A stretch of DNA of 64,000 nucleotides from Haberlea rhodopensis (lineage: Eukaryota; Streptophyta; Magnoliopsida; Lamiales; Gesneriaceae), in assembly GCA_907163345.1 (NCBI GenBank), contig CAJQUN010000061.1:310001-374000 (forward strand), read 5' to 3'. Below, in pieces: positions 54,931 through 64,000 of this stretch. Each line of letters begins with the position of its first letter. Position 1 is the stretch's first letter. The position numbers were made by a program, and so were the translations under genes. The notes beneath the pieces are model-generated. The model ran no database searches, was not told the origin of the DNA, and saw nothing but the letters and a program-made list of their open reading frames with translations.

Positions 54931-56522
54931 GGCGACATCATGAGGCTTTAATTTCATGTTTCCTATTATTCATTTTAATTCCAAGTTGATGATTAACACT
55001 TGCACCCATCAATTGTGGGGGTTTCACACGAATCTTAAAATCTTCGTGTTATTCGGCTCGATTTAGTTCGTTTATAACCCCGATACTAAGCCATTGTTGA
55101 ACAGTCCCTTGAATTAGGTGGTGTTTTTACCATTCCCCCCCTTTCCAATCAATATCTCATCAAAACAAGAAGAAAAAGAATGGTGTAATAGCCCTTTCAG
55201 TTTTAATCATAACTAGCGATTTTTTACATGCGATATGTACACATATAATTTTATATAATTATTTTTAAAATTTTATATAGTATATAATTACAATAGAAAT
55301 ATGTAATTATTATGTTTTTAAAATTCTAAATCTTTACGCTAATATGATATATTATTAATTAGGTGAAATAAATGATTTTAGAAAATTTGAAGAAAATCAA
55401 AACATTGGAGATAGTTATATATATAAGGGTGTTTTAGAAAAAACACATAAAAATATATCAAGAGACAAAGATAGTTATCATGTGTTGCTCTTCCTTTAGA
55501 ATATAGTATATATATGATTGGACGTCAAATTATTTACATCAAATAATATTTAATTATCTCATTCTATTTTTTTAAATCTAATTGATTAAATTATTTTATA
55601 CTTCATAAACAATTATTTTATTATTTATCAATCAATCATAGAAAAATGAAAATCGTTGCATATCTCAATCCTCATACATATGCTAGCGCCGAGCAGGACA
55701 ACTACAGTTATCAATTCAATTCGAAGGACTGTTTGGGACAGCAAACATTTTCCGATTCCGGGGACTGTTTGGGCTCCATACTATGATCTTCGAGATGATT
55801 TTGTAAAACCATAGTTTAGGTTGTCGAAATGATTCCCGAGCGAGCCCCTAGGTAAGAATCCGGTGAGTTTTCAATTTCCAAAACTTTGATTTTCACCCCT
55901 CAGAAAGCCATACTATGAATTTGGCCGAAAATTATGTTCAAATATTTTCCAGCCTTCAAAAAGTATGTTTTTTAAATTTAAAAAATATTTGCTTAAGTTT
56001 CCCAAAGTTCTAATATTTATTTAGGTTAAGTTTTGATGTTTGCAAGCTATTATTTTGCGATTTTCATATGGAGTTTATGCAAAGTCTTATCTTTATAGGT
56101 AGTTGTGAAGGTTTCCGAAGAATTTACAAGTTTCCTGTCATCGAAAGAAAGCTTAGGACATAAGGTGTGGGGCTTAGTATCTGCATATCTTAACTTTACA
56201 TATGATTTTGATTAGATTCGTATGTTCATATGTCTACGTGATATTTTTGTGGCTATGTGATGTTGATATGTTTTACGTAATGTCTTTTCAAGGCTTTATA
56301 TGATATAGATGTGTCATGTGGTTTTATGGGTTTACATGGTTTGTTTAAGACATATATGAGATATTATGACATTCATACATTGGCGTTTTGAGTCCTATTG
56401 TTCGTTTCGTTGCATTGTGTCGATAGATGTATTTTGCGTGGAGGTTTCCGAGTCTTGACCCATGGTATGATTTTCATGTTTTGACCCGTGGTATTATTTT
56501 CCGAGCTTTGACTTGTGAAATT
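54931..56522. other. Unassigned noncoding region, AT-rich then LTR-like
   Basis: 55200-55680 is strongly AT-rich without motif or coding frame. From about 55690 to 56522 the text (ACATATGAT/TATGTGATGTTGATATG, then GACCCATGGTATGATTTTC) looks like a gypsy chromovirus LTR and continues beyond the Tork-like insertion at 61353. No gene seen. Assignment of the second part is a guess from style. Confidence 0.35.
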
Positions 56523-56893
56523 TGTTGACCGGCTGTCCTCATTTAATGAGGGCAGCTGGTGGTTAGAAGTTGGCGGTTGATGGTTGGCCCCTATAAATAG
56601 AGATATTCTGATTTCATTTCATTCATTCCATTTTAGAGTGTTTTCTCATAGCTCTACATTTGAGTGTGTATTCTATAATATTTGTGAGGTAGTTTTCTCC
56701 TATATTGGAGTGTTGTTCTCTTTGAAAGATAGAGAGAGGTTGTAACCCACAAAACATTATAGTGGAATCTTTTCATCTTGCCCGTGGCTTTTACCCTAAT
56801 AATTTTAGGGGTTTTCCACGTAAATTCTGGTGTCCATTATATTTTTCATTTTCGCTATTTTTCTATCTCATGTTGCCGCATCTGGGGCCAACA
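56523..56893 (+). repeat. 5' LTR of Tork-like element
   Basis: It runs TGTTGACCGG to GGGGCCAACA. TATA box CTATAAATAG at 56591-56600. The inverted repeat CTCATT/AATGAG is near 56539-56551. PBS TGGTATCAGAGC follows at 56896-56907. Confidence 0.92.
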
Positions 56894-57029
56894 AGTGGTA
56901 TCAGAGCCTCATTGTAAAAATCTTAAAAACTCTAAGTATGCTCTGTGGTTGCAGCCTTGACTGATCTTCCACATCAGAAAAGATTTTTTGAGACAATTTT
57001 TTTATTGAGGCAATTTTATTGTTGTCAAA

Positions 57030-57840
57030 ATGGCGGCACGGTTCGAGATTGAAAAATTCAACGGAAGCAATTTCATGTTGTGGAAAATGAAGATGCAAGC
57101 AGTTCTACGAAAAGATCGTTGCTTGGCGGCTATTGGAGATAGACCGAATGAGGGCATGGACGATGAAATGTGGAATGAGATTAACGATAATGCTATTGCC
57201 AATCTGCATTTGGCTCTAGCAGATGAAGTTTTGTCAAGTATTGCTGAAAAGAAAATTGCCAAAGATATTTGGGATACTCTGACAAACCCACACGAGGCCA
57301 AGTCACTACACAACAAGATTTTCTTAAAGAAGGCTTTATACTCTTCGGATGTCTGAATCCTTATCAGTGACCGACCATATCAATACAGTAAATACTCTAT
57401 TTGCCCAACTCACTTCTTTGGGGCATAAAATAGGGGAAGTTGAACGTGCGGAGCTTCTACATCAATCTGACCAACAATATCACTAATGATATGTTAGTCT
57501 TCAATAATGTTGCATCCACGGTTCTTGAAGAGGAAAGTCGGCGCAAGAACAAGGAAGACAGGTTGGCAAGTTCGAAGCATGCAGAGGCTTTGCCGATGAT
57601 GAGAGGAAGATCGACGAAGCGTGACCCCAGTGGGAGCCACAAGTATGGTAGATCCAAATCCAGAAGTAAGAAGAAGAATTTTTACTGCTATAAATGTGGT
57701 GGTAAAGGGCACTTCAAGAAAATTGTACAAGTAAGAAGAGTGTCGAGAAAGATTCTCAAGGAAATGTTGTCAGTACCTCAGACGGTGGAGAAATACTATT
57801 CAGCGAAGCAGCAACTGTTGCGGAAGGTAGGCAAATATTT
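57030..57840 (+). pseudogene. Gag of Tork-like element
   Basis: The start is ATG 57030 (MAARFEIEKFNGSNFMLWKMKMQAVL), a typical Tork/Tnt1 gag start. Frame is lost near 57340 before RMSESLSVTDHINTVNTLFAQL, and again near 57440. The zinc knuckle CYKCGGKGHFKK is at about 57685-57725, but a missing base just before the last cysteine destroys the C-C-H-C set. It would package RNA if intact. Confidence 0.85.
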
Positions 57841-59152
57841 TATGACAAATGGATAATGGATTCAGGAGCGACGTGGCACATGACGTCTCAGAGAGAATGG
57901 TTCGACCAATATGAACCAGTCTCAGGAGGATCTGTATTCATGGGAAATGATCATGCATTGGAAATCGATGGGGTAGGAACCATCAAAATTAAAATGTTTG
58001 ATGCTACTATTCATACCATACAGGAGGTACGACACGTGAAGGGTCTGGCAAAGAATCTTTTGTCTTTGGGACAATTGGACGATATCGGGTGCAAGACCCG
58101 TATCGAAAATGGGATCATGAAGATTGTGAAAGGTGCGCTTGTGGTATTGAAGGCGGAAAAGGCTTACAAGAATATATATGTACTTCTGGGGGAAACACAC
58201 AAAGAGGCAGAACTAGTTGTTGCATCGACTAGTTCGGGAGAAAAATTTACAGTGTTATGGCATAGGAAGCTCGGGCATATGTCAGAACGAGGGTTGAAGG
58301 TTCTCTCGGAACGAAAGCTGCTGCCGCGACTTACAAAAGTGTCTCTACCCTTTTGTGAGCATTGTGTTACCAGTAAACAACATAGACTAAAGTTTGGCAC
58401 ATCTACTGCCAAAAGCAGCGGTATATTGGAGCTGATTCATTCTGATGTTTTGCAAGCACCGGTTGTATCCCTAGGAGGAGCGAGATACTTTGTCTCGTTC
58501 ATTGATGATTTATCTAGAAGATGCTGGGTGTATCCTATCAAGAAGAAATCAGATGTTTTTTCAGTCTTCAAAGTGTTCAAAGCGCGGGTTGAACTTGACT
58601 CTGAAAAGAAGATCAAGTTTGAGGACTGACAATGGAGGGGAATATACCAGTGATGAATTTGATGCATATTGTCAACAAGAGGGCATCAAAAGGCAATTCA
58701 CAACGGCTTACACGCCTCAACAGAATGGAGTGGTGGAGCGGATGAATAGAACCCTATTGGATAGAACAAGGGCTATGCTGAAGAATGCGGGTCTAGCCAA
58801 GTCACTTTGGGCAGAAGCAGTCAAAACCGCTAGTTATATTATCAATCGGTCTCCATCAGTAGCGACTGATCTGAAGACTCCAATGGAGGTGTGGACTGGC
58901 AAGCCAGCGGATTATTCTCGGATACATACATTTGAAAGTCCGGTGTAAGTTTTGTACAACGAACAAGAAAGATCAAAGTTGGATTCAAAATCCAGAAAGT
59001 GCACATTCTTGGGCTATGCTGATGGTGTTAAGGGGTATCGCTTGTGGGATCCCACTGCCCACAAACTTATTATCAGCAGGGATGTTATCTTCGAGGAAGA
59101 TAAAGTAAAGGGAGACAAATGCACAATAAATTCAGATACTACTACAATTTAG
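57841..59152 (+). pseudogene. Protease and integrase of Tork-like element
   Basis: The frame 57856-58629 begins with the protease motif MDSGATWHMTS, continues through GVGTIKIKMFDATIHTIQEV, and enters the integrase zinc finger WHRKLGHMSERGLKVL...FCEHCVTSKQ. The first core aspartate is in LELIHSDV. A shift near 58622 breaks the RTDNGGEY segment; the next frame (to 58948) has YTPQQNGVVERMNRT with the catalytic glutamate. A further stop follows FESPV, and the remaining piece (RKCTFLGYADGVKGYRLWDP) ends at 59152. All three catalytic acids are present but in different frames. Confidence 0.88.
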
Positions 59153-60882
59153 GTGAAAAATAAGACAGAAGAAGGTCAAGTTTCTTCTGAGGTATTACCA
59201 GAGCATGATGAACAAGAACCAGATGAGTCAGAGGTTCTCAAAGTTTGGCAGTCTACTCACGAGAGGAGACCACCTGTTTGGTTTTCAGATTATGATACTG
59301 AAAGCAATATTGCATACTGCTTGCTGACAGAGGATGGTGATCCATCGAGTTTCCAGGAGGCTACTCGAAGTTCGGATATATCCCTATGGATGCAAGCTAT
59401 GCAGGAAGAATTGGAGGTCTTGGACCGGAATAAAACTTAGGATCTTGTTACACTACCACGAGGACGGAAAGCCATCGGTAATCTATAAGATCAAACGTGA
59501 TGGCAATAACCAAGTGGAACGATATCGTGCAAGATTGGTGGTGAAAGGATATGCTTAGAAAGAAGGTATCGACTTCAATGAGATATTTTCTCATGTGGTT
59601 CAGCTTACAACAGTCAGAGTAGTATTGACATTATGTGCGGTGTCTGACCTACATCTAGAGCAGGTAGATGTGAAAATAACTTTTCTTCGTGGAGATCTTG
59701 AAGAAGAAATTTATATGCTCCAACCAGAAGGTTTTGCTGAAATAGACAAAGAGAACTTGGTTTGCAGGTTGAACAAATCTCTGTACGGTCAGGCGCCGAG
59801 GTGTTGGTACAAGAGATTTGATTCCTATATCACGAGCCTTGGGTACAACAGACTTCATGCAGATCCTTGTGCATATTACAAGAGATCTGGGACAATGATT
59901 ATATCATTTTGTTGTTGTACGTGGACGACATGTTGGTAGCAGGCCCCAACAAAGTTCGAGTCCAAGAATTGAAGGCACAATTGACTAGGGAATTTGATAT
60001 GAAGGACTTGGGACCGGTAAACAAGATTCTAGGGATGCAAGTTCACCGAGACAAAAGTAACAGAAAGATTTGGCTTTCCCAGAAAAACTATTTGAAGAAA
60101 ATCTTGCAACGCTTCAACATGCAAGATTGTAAGCCAATGTCTACCCGTCTTCCTGTTAACTTCAAGTTATCCTCCGAGATGAGTCCTAGCAGTGAAGCAT
60201 AGAGGATTGAGATGTCTCGAGTACCGTATGCATCAACGATGGGAAGTTTAATGTTCGCTATGATCTGTACAAGACCAGACATTGCATAAGCAGTGGGAGC
60301 AGTCAGTCGGTACATGGCAAATCCTGGATGAGAGCATTGGAGTACGGTTAAGAGGATCCTTAGATACATTAAGGGTACCTCGGATGCTGCATTATGTTAT
60401 GGAGGATCAGATTTTATACTCATGGGCTATGTGAATTCAGATTATGCAGGTGATCCAGATAAAAGAAAATCTATTACTGGTTATGTTTTTACACTTGCAG
60501 GAGGAGCAGTAAGCTGGGTTTCAAAACTGCAGACAGTTGTAGCTTTATCTACAACGGAGGCAGAATATATGGCAGCTACTCAAGCTTGCAAGGAGACGAT
60601 ATGGACTCAAAGGCTATTGGAGGAGAGTGGCCATAAACAAGATAAAGTTCCTTTGTTTTGTGACAGTCAGAGTGCCTTGAACATTGCAAGGAATCCAGCC
60701 TTTCATTCTAGGACTAAACACATTGCGTTCAATTTCACTTTGTTCGTGAAGTAGTGGAGGACGGAAGTGTGGATATGCAGAAAATCCATACGAAGGAGAA
60801 CATAGCTGATTTTATGACAAAACCAGTTAATGCTGATAAGTTTGAGTGGTGCAGATCCTCAAGTGGCCTAGCAAAAACGTAA
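59153..60882 (+). pseudogene. RT and RNase H of Tork-like element
   Basis: An acidic linker (QVSSEVLPEHDEQEPDESE) precedes LWMQAMQEELEVLDRN. RT pieces are VYKIKRDGNNQVERYRARLVVKGYA-like with stops, QVDVKITFLRGDLEEEIYMLQ (about 59660-59720), and LLYVDDMLVAGP in another frame (about 59911-59946). RNase H (GYVNSDYAGDPDKRKS to SRTKHIAFNF) is at 60422-60735; a shift separates it from the end ENIADFMTKPVN...SSSGLAKT, stop at 60880-60882. A purine tract CCAAGTGGGAGAAA (60942-60955) abuts the 3' LTR. Confidence 0.88.
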
Positions 60883-60955
60883 GCAGTGGGGTAAGGCAAG
60901 ATTGAAGGGTGTAGAGATGTACTTGATTCTCAATCAAATCTCCAAGTGGGAGAAA

Positions 60956-61352
60956 TGTTGACCGGCTGTTCTCATTTAATGGGGGCATCTGGTGGTTGGA
61001 AGTTGGCGGTTGGTGGTTGGCAGATGTGCATTTAATGCACATCTTCAACCCTATAAATAGAGCTCTTCTAATTTCATTTCATTCACTCCATTTTAGAGTG
61101 TTCTCTCATATCTCTACATTTGAGTGTGTATTCTATAATATTTGTGAGGTAGTTTTCTCCTATATTGAGAGTGTTGTTCTCTTTGAAAGATAGAGAGTGG
61201 TTGTAACCCACAAAATAATATAGTGAAATCTTTTCATCTTGCCCGTGGTTTTTACCCTAATAATTTTAGGGGTTTTCCACGTAAATTCTGGTGTCCATTA
61301 TATTCTTATTTTCGCTATTTTCTATCTCATGCTGCCGCATCTGGGGCCAACA
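60956..61352 (+). repeat. 3' LTR of Tork-like element, with extra palindrome
   Basis: It matches 56523-56893 but carries an additional palindromic segment, arms AGATGTGCAT and ATGCACATCT around TTA (61022-61044), just upstream of the TATA box CTATAAATAG (61051-61060). Confidence 0.92.
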
Positions 61353-61612
61353 AAATTTCCCAGATTTCGACCAGGGGTATTCCCGAGGGGGTATATTTAC
61401 GTGGCTTTGTATTTCCCTTAACGGTGTATGTGTTGGATATGGCTTCCACAGTCCTTTGATGAGATTTGGTATGTGGCCAAGGTTGAGTTCCAATTCGTTG
61501 CTATGAGCCTTTGTGTATGTCTTGTTTTGACTGGAGCATTCACGTGTGTTTGTGTGCATTTCACGAGAGTCATGTTATGCATGATATGATTATGATTTTG
61601 TATGTTTTATAT
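61353..61612. other. Flank of the Tork-like insertion, LTR-like
   Basis: It continues the sequence broken at 56522 (CCGAGCTTTGACTTGTGAAATT / AAATTTCCCAGATTTCGACC). Noncoding; probably the same old gypsy-type LTR. Confidence 0.4.
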
Positions 61613-62340
61613 TGTTAGGAATTATCAATTTATTCAATCAGGAATAATAGTTGAAGAACTCAGGTCCAGCAACGATTTTGTTTTCTGTGGTTCAGTTGCA
61701 ATGCTGATTAGTTTTCTAATAAGTGTGTCAACCTGGTACTTGCTATAATGGGTGACTATTGTGGAGCTATAAATACCTGATTAGAGTGAAAGTAGAGGAA
61801 AGATAAATCAGATTATGAAAACCAGCAGTTGAGAACAAAAAGAAAGGGGGGAGCCGAGAGAATCAAGAGAAGGGAATTCAATCCTGGATAGAATTTTGTG
61901 AAGTCTAATACATAAGTGTTTAGATGTGAATTCTGGAGAATTGTATGGTGGATTCTTGATTGAAGATAATCAATATCATTGACTCCCGTGGAAGTAGTCG
62001 TTATTGGCCGAACCACGTAAATCGGTGTCGTTCTTTTCTTCTTGCTATATTTCGATAATTCTGATTCTGGTTTTCTTTGCGCTAGTTTATGCATTGATAT
62101 TCAATTGCTGTGATTGTTCGATGATATGTATATGATTTGTTCATTGCATTAATCTCCGAAAACGAATGCCATAAACTCATCAATCAAAGGCACAAGTTCA
62201 CTGTCTGTATCAAACTATTGTGAACAAGAGTGAATTGAGTTGCATCAGATTGATAGTTGCTCGTGCAGAATCTGTGCATAGAACTTGAATGCAATTGTAG
62301 GAAGGTTCTTGATAAGGAGTTAAGTCAAGAAAACACAACA
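61613..62340 (+). repeat. 5' LTR of a copia element (728 bp)
   Basis: TGTTAGGAATTATC to AAAACACAACA. TATA box CTATAAATAC at 61768-61777. It directly precedes a primer-binding site and a gag start. No 3' LTR is in the window. Confidence 0.72.
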
Positions 62341-62358
62341 ATTGGTGCCGTCTGTGGG
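62341..62358 (+). other. Primer-binding site of unusual type (not tRNA-iMet)
   Basis: ATTGGTGCCGTCTGTGGG follows the LTR at once. This wording is better known from gypsy-type elements (TTGGCGCCGTCTGTGGG) than from copia, yet the gag downstream is copia-like. The matching tRNA was not identified. Confidence 0.6.
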
Positions 62359-62417
62359 AAACGCATTCAAGATTACGTTTCTTGTTCCCTTTCTTGACTG
62401 AATCTTGATCAAGAAAC

Positions 62418-63140
62418 ATGACTACTAAGATAGAAGTTGCACGGTTCGATGGCAAAGGAGATTTCATACTATGGAGGCGTAGAATGTATGCTATCCTCGT
62501 TCAACAGAAAGTTGCGAAAGCCCTTGGTGGTTTGAAGTCACTGCCAGAATCATTGCTTGATGAGAAAAAGAGAGAGATGATGGAATTGGCTTTCAGCACG
62601 CTCGCGCTTCATTTAGATGACAAGGTGCTCCGGAAGTTTCATCCGAAGACACGGCTGGGGGTTTGTGGGCCAAACTTGAATATCTTTACATGACTAAGTC
62701 CCTACAAGACAGGGTGTATTTGAAAGGGAAACTGTTTGGATATAGGATGGTTGAGTCTAGGTCTTTAAGCGATAATCTTGATGACTACAACAAAATTCTC
62801 CTTGCCTTAGAAAATATTAGCATCAAGATTGAAGATGAAGATAAGGCTATCATACTATTGAATTCACTCCCGAAATCGTACACTGTTTTTGTAGGTATGA
62901 TGAAGTATGCAAATGAGAGTTTATCTTTGGATCACATACAAAGAGCTCTAAAATCAAAAGAAACCGAAGAGAAGATGCAAAATGAGTTCAAAGACACAGG
63001 GGCTAGTTTGTTTTCAAAAGAAAGGGCTGGCATTGTGAAACTTGTGGAAAAAACAAGGAAAAACCTAAGTCAAAAATTAGGAGAGTAAAGTGTTTTCAAT
63101 GCCACAAGGAAGGACATTATAGAAGAAACTGTCCTGAACT
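62418..63140 (+). pseudogene. Gag of right-edge copia element
   Basis: The start is ATG 62418 (MTTKIEVARFDGKGDFILWRRRMYAIL). The frame shifts between 62630 and 62665 (KVLRKF... to WAKLEYLYMTKSLQDRVYLK). The next frame, to 63088, holds SLSDNLDDYNKILLALENI and DEDKAIILLNSLPKSY, hallmarks of copia gag. A third frame carries the CCHC knuckle CFQCHKEGHYRRNC (63090-63131). Two to three shifts make it non-functional. Confidence 0.85.
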
Positions 63141-63611
63141 CAAGAAAGAACTGGAGAAGCCAAAGGAGCAGGGGGACGCTGCTGTTGTGCACGGAGATTA
63201 TGATGGTGCAGAGGTACTGTGTATGACAGAAACCAAGATGAAAACAGATTGTGATTGGGTTATGAATAATGGGTGCACATTTCACATGACAGCAAATAGA
63301 GGCTGGTTTGAATCATTCAAATCAGTGGAAGGTGGGCGAGTGTACTTGGGAAACAACAAGACTTGTAAGGTGCATGGAATTGGAAATGTCAGATTGAAAT
63401 TTAACAATGGATCAAATGTAGTTCTTGGTGGTGTTCGCTATATACCCGAGCTCAAAAGGAATATGATTTCTTTGAGTTCTCTAGATCGTGATGGTTGCTC
63501 TTTCAAAGCCAAGAATGGCACCATGACAGTACATAAAGAACTGGGAGTGATTATGGAAGGAAAAATAAGAAATGGACTATACATTCTACATAGAAACTCA
63601 AAGCAAGATCT
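63141..63611 (+). pseudogene. Protease of right-edge copia element, catalytic Asp lost
   Basis: The frame 63187-63639 gives DWVMNNGCTFHMTANRGWFESF, VEGGRVYLGNNKTCKVHGIGN, and VRYIPELKRNMISLSSLDRDG, the full copia protease order. In the usual motif LDSGCTFHM the catalytic Asp-Ser/Thr-Gly is here Asn-Asn-Gly (about 63265-63273). The frame ends in LYILHRNSKQDLCIVLEIQG and a stop at 63637, with no integrase zinc finger. Confidence 0.82.
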
Positions 63612-63899
63612 GTGTATTGTTCTAGAGATACAAGGGTAAAGGTGGAGCCACCAAGACCTACAATGGAAGAATCTGATACTGATTGTGAGCAAAGGAAGCA
63701 AGGTTTTACTCCCAAAGGTGCACTATATCCTTTAATATACCAGCAAGCTAGTGAAGTGCACGAAGGAATCCAAAAAGCACCTGAAAACTTTGAGTCTGTG
63801 GTTGTTCCATCAGCACAAAAATCTCAGATTAATGAGGATGAGATTGATATCTTGGACAAGGTCATTAACATAGAAGAAAAAGGGAAAGCTGAACTGTGA
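63612..63899 (+). pseudogene. Possible integrase-RT linker fragment
   Basis: A short frame with RVKVEPPRPTMEESDTDCEQ followed by an acidic segment (SQINEDEIDILDKVINIEEKG). Copia pol has a similar Pro/Glu-rich acidic linker between integrase and RT. If that is what this is, integrase has been deleted between 63611 and this point. No other similarity seen; weak. Confidence 0.3.
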
Positions 63900-64000
63900 T
63901 GACCAGAGATTATAGATGTTAATCCCGGAGTGTTAATAATCCTAAAGTTGTTTACGTAGCGATTTGGAGTTTAATCGCGGTGTTGGGCCTTCTGGGCTCG
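63898..64000. repeat. Possible start of another LTR, cut by window end
   Basis: TGATGACCAGAGATTATAGATG interrupts the preceding frame and reads like the first bases of a gypsy LTR (TGTGATGACC... class). Only about 100 bp are visible. Confidence 0.2.

Larger units (their letters stand above)
56523..61352 (+). mobile_element. Tork-like copia element (4.83 kb), complete but defective
   Basis: LTRs are 56523-56893 and 60956-61352, with perfect target duplication AAATT (56518-56522 and 61353-61357). The order is LTR, iMet PBS, gag, protease, integrase, RT, RNase H, PPT, LTR. The 4.8-kb size, short LTR and motifs (TPQQNGVVERMNRTLLDRTRAML, SWAEAVKT-like) fit the Tork/Tnt1 group. More than ten frameshifts or stops are present. 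LTRs differ at about 17 positions plus a 26-27-bp indel by eye, making it the oldest-looking of the insertions with both LTRs in view. Confidence 0.92.

Noticed and set aside
54931..56522. A host gene or host promoter between elements
   Set aside because: No open frame, no conserved motif; the right part reads like old LTR. Cannot be excluded that a little host intergenic DNA remains.

Overview
The window is plant nuclear DNA made almost entirely of LTR retrotransposons nested inside one another. I found no host gene, tRNA, rRNA or CRISPR array. The evidence for a plant is the set of element types: Ty1/copia SIRE-like elements with UBN2-type gag and a third ORF, a Tork-like copia element, Athila/Tat-like gypsy elements with a tRNA-Asp-type primer site, and a chromovirus-like gypsy element with 2.77-kb LTRs. 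From memory only, the third ORF recalls predicted proteins common in Lamiales (Gesneriaceae) annotations, so an asterid is a plausible but unproven host.

Layout. 1-1318 is the end of an LTR inserted in a minus-strand SIRE-like gag (1319-2281), whose 5' LTR is 2311-3681. That element sits in the gag of a minus-strand Tat-like gypsy element (gag 3687-4434, PBS 4553-4570, LTR 4577-5994, 3' spacer 5995-7554, partial second LTR 7555-7858). 7859-8818 is a chromovirus integrase relic plus an LTR tail. 8819-12100 is a plus-strand Tat-like element (LTR tail, PBS, gag relic, 3' spacer). Its sequence appears to resume at 50443.

The centre is one minus-strand SIRE-like element (12101-50442, TSD GACAT/GATAT) split by two insertions. 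A plus-strand relative (14452-25085) entered its third ORF. A chromovirus-like gypsy element (30396-47684, perfect TSD GCTTC) entered its gag. The gypsy insertion is LTR-internal-LTR-internal-LTR, with almost identical 7.26-kb units. Removing both insertions leaves about 10.4 kb for the outer element, matching the 10.6 kb of the inner one, which supports this reading.

Right side. 50443-54930 holds Tat-type LTR pieces in both orientations and a 331-bp TRIM (50554-50884). 54931-56522 is unassigned, AT-rich and probably old LTR. 56523-61352 is a complete but decayed Tork-like copia element (TSD AAATT). 61613 to about 63898 is another copia element with an unusual primer-binding site, cut by a possible new LTR at the window edge.

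All coding capacity is gag, protease, integrase, RT/RNase H and, in the two SIRE-like elements, the extra third ORF. Every copy is broken by frameshifts, stops or deletions. The longest open frame is the outer SIRE-like integrase-RT at about 27468-29947 (minus). Divergence counts are by eye and approximate.
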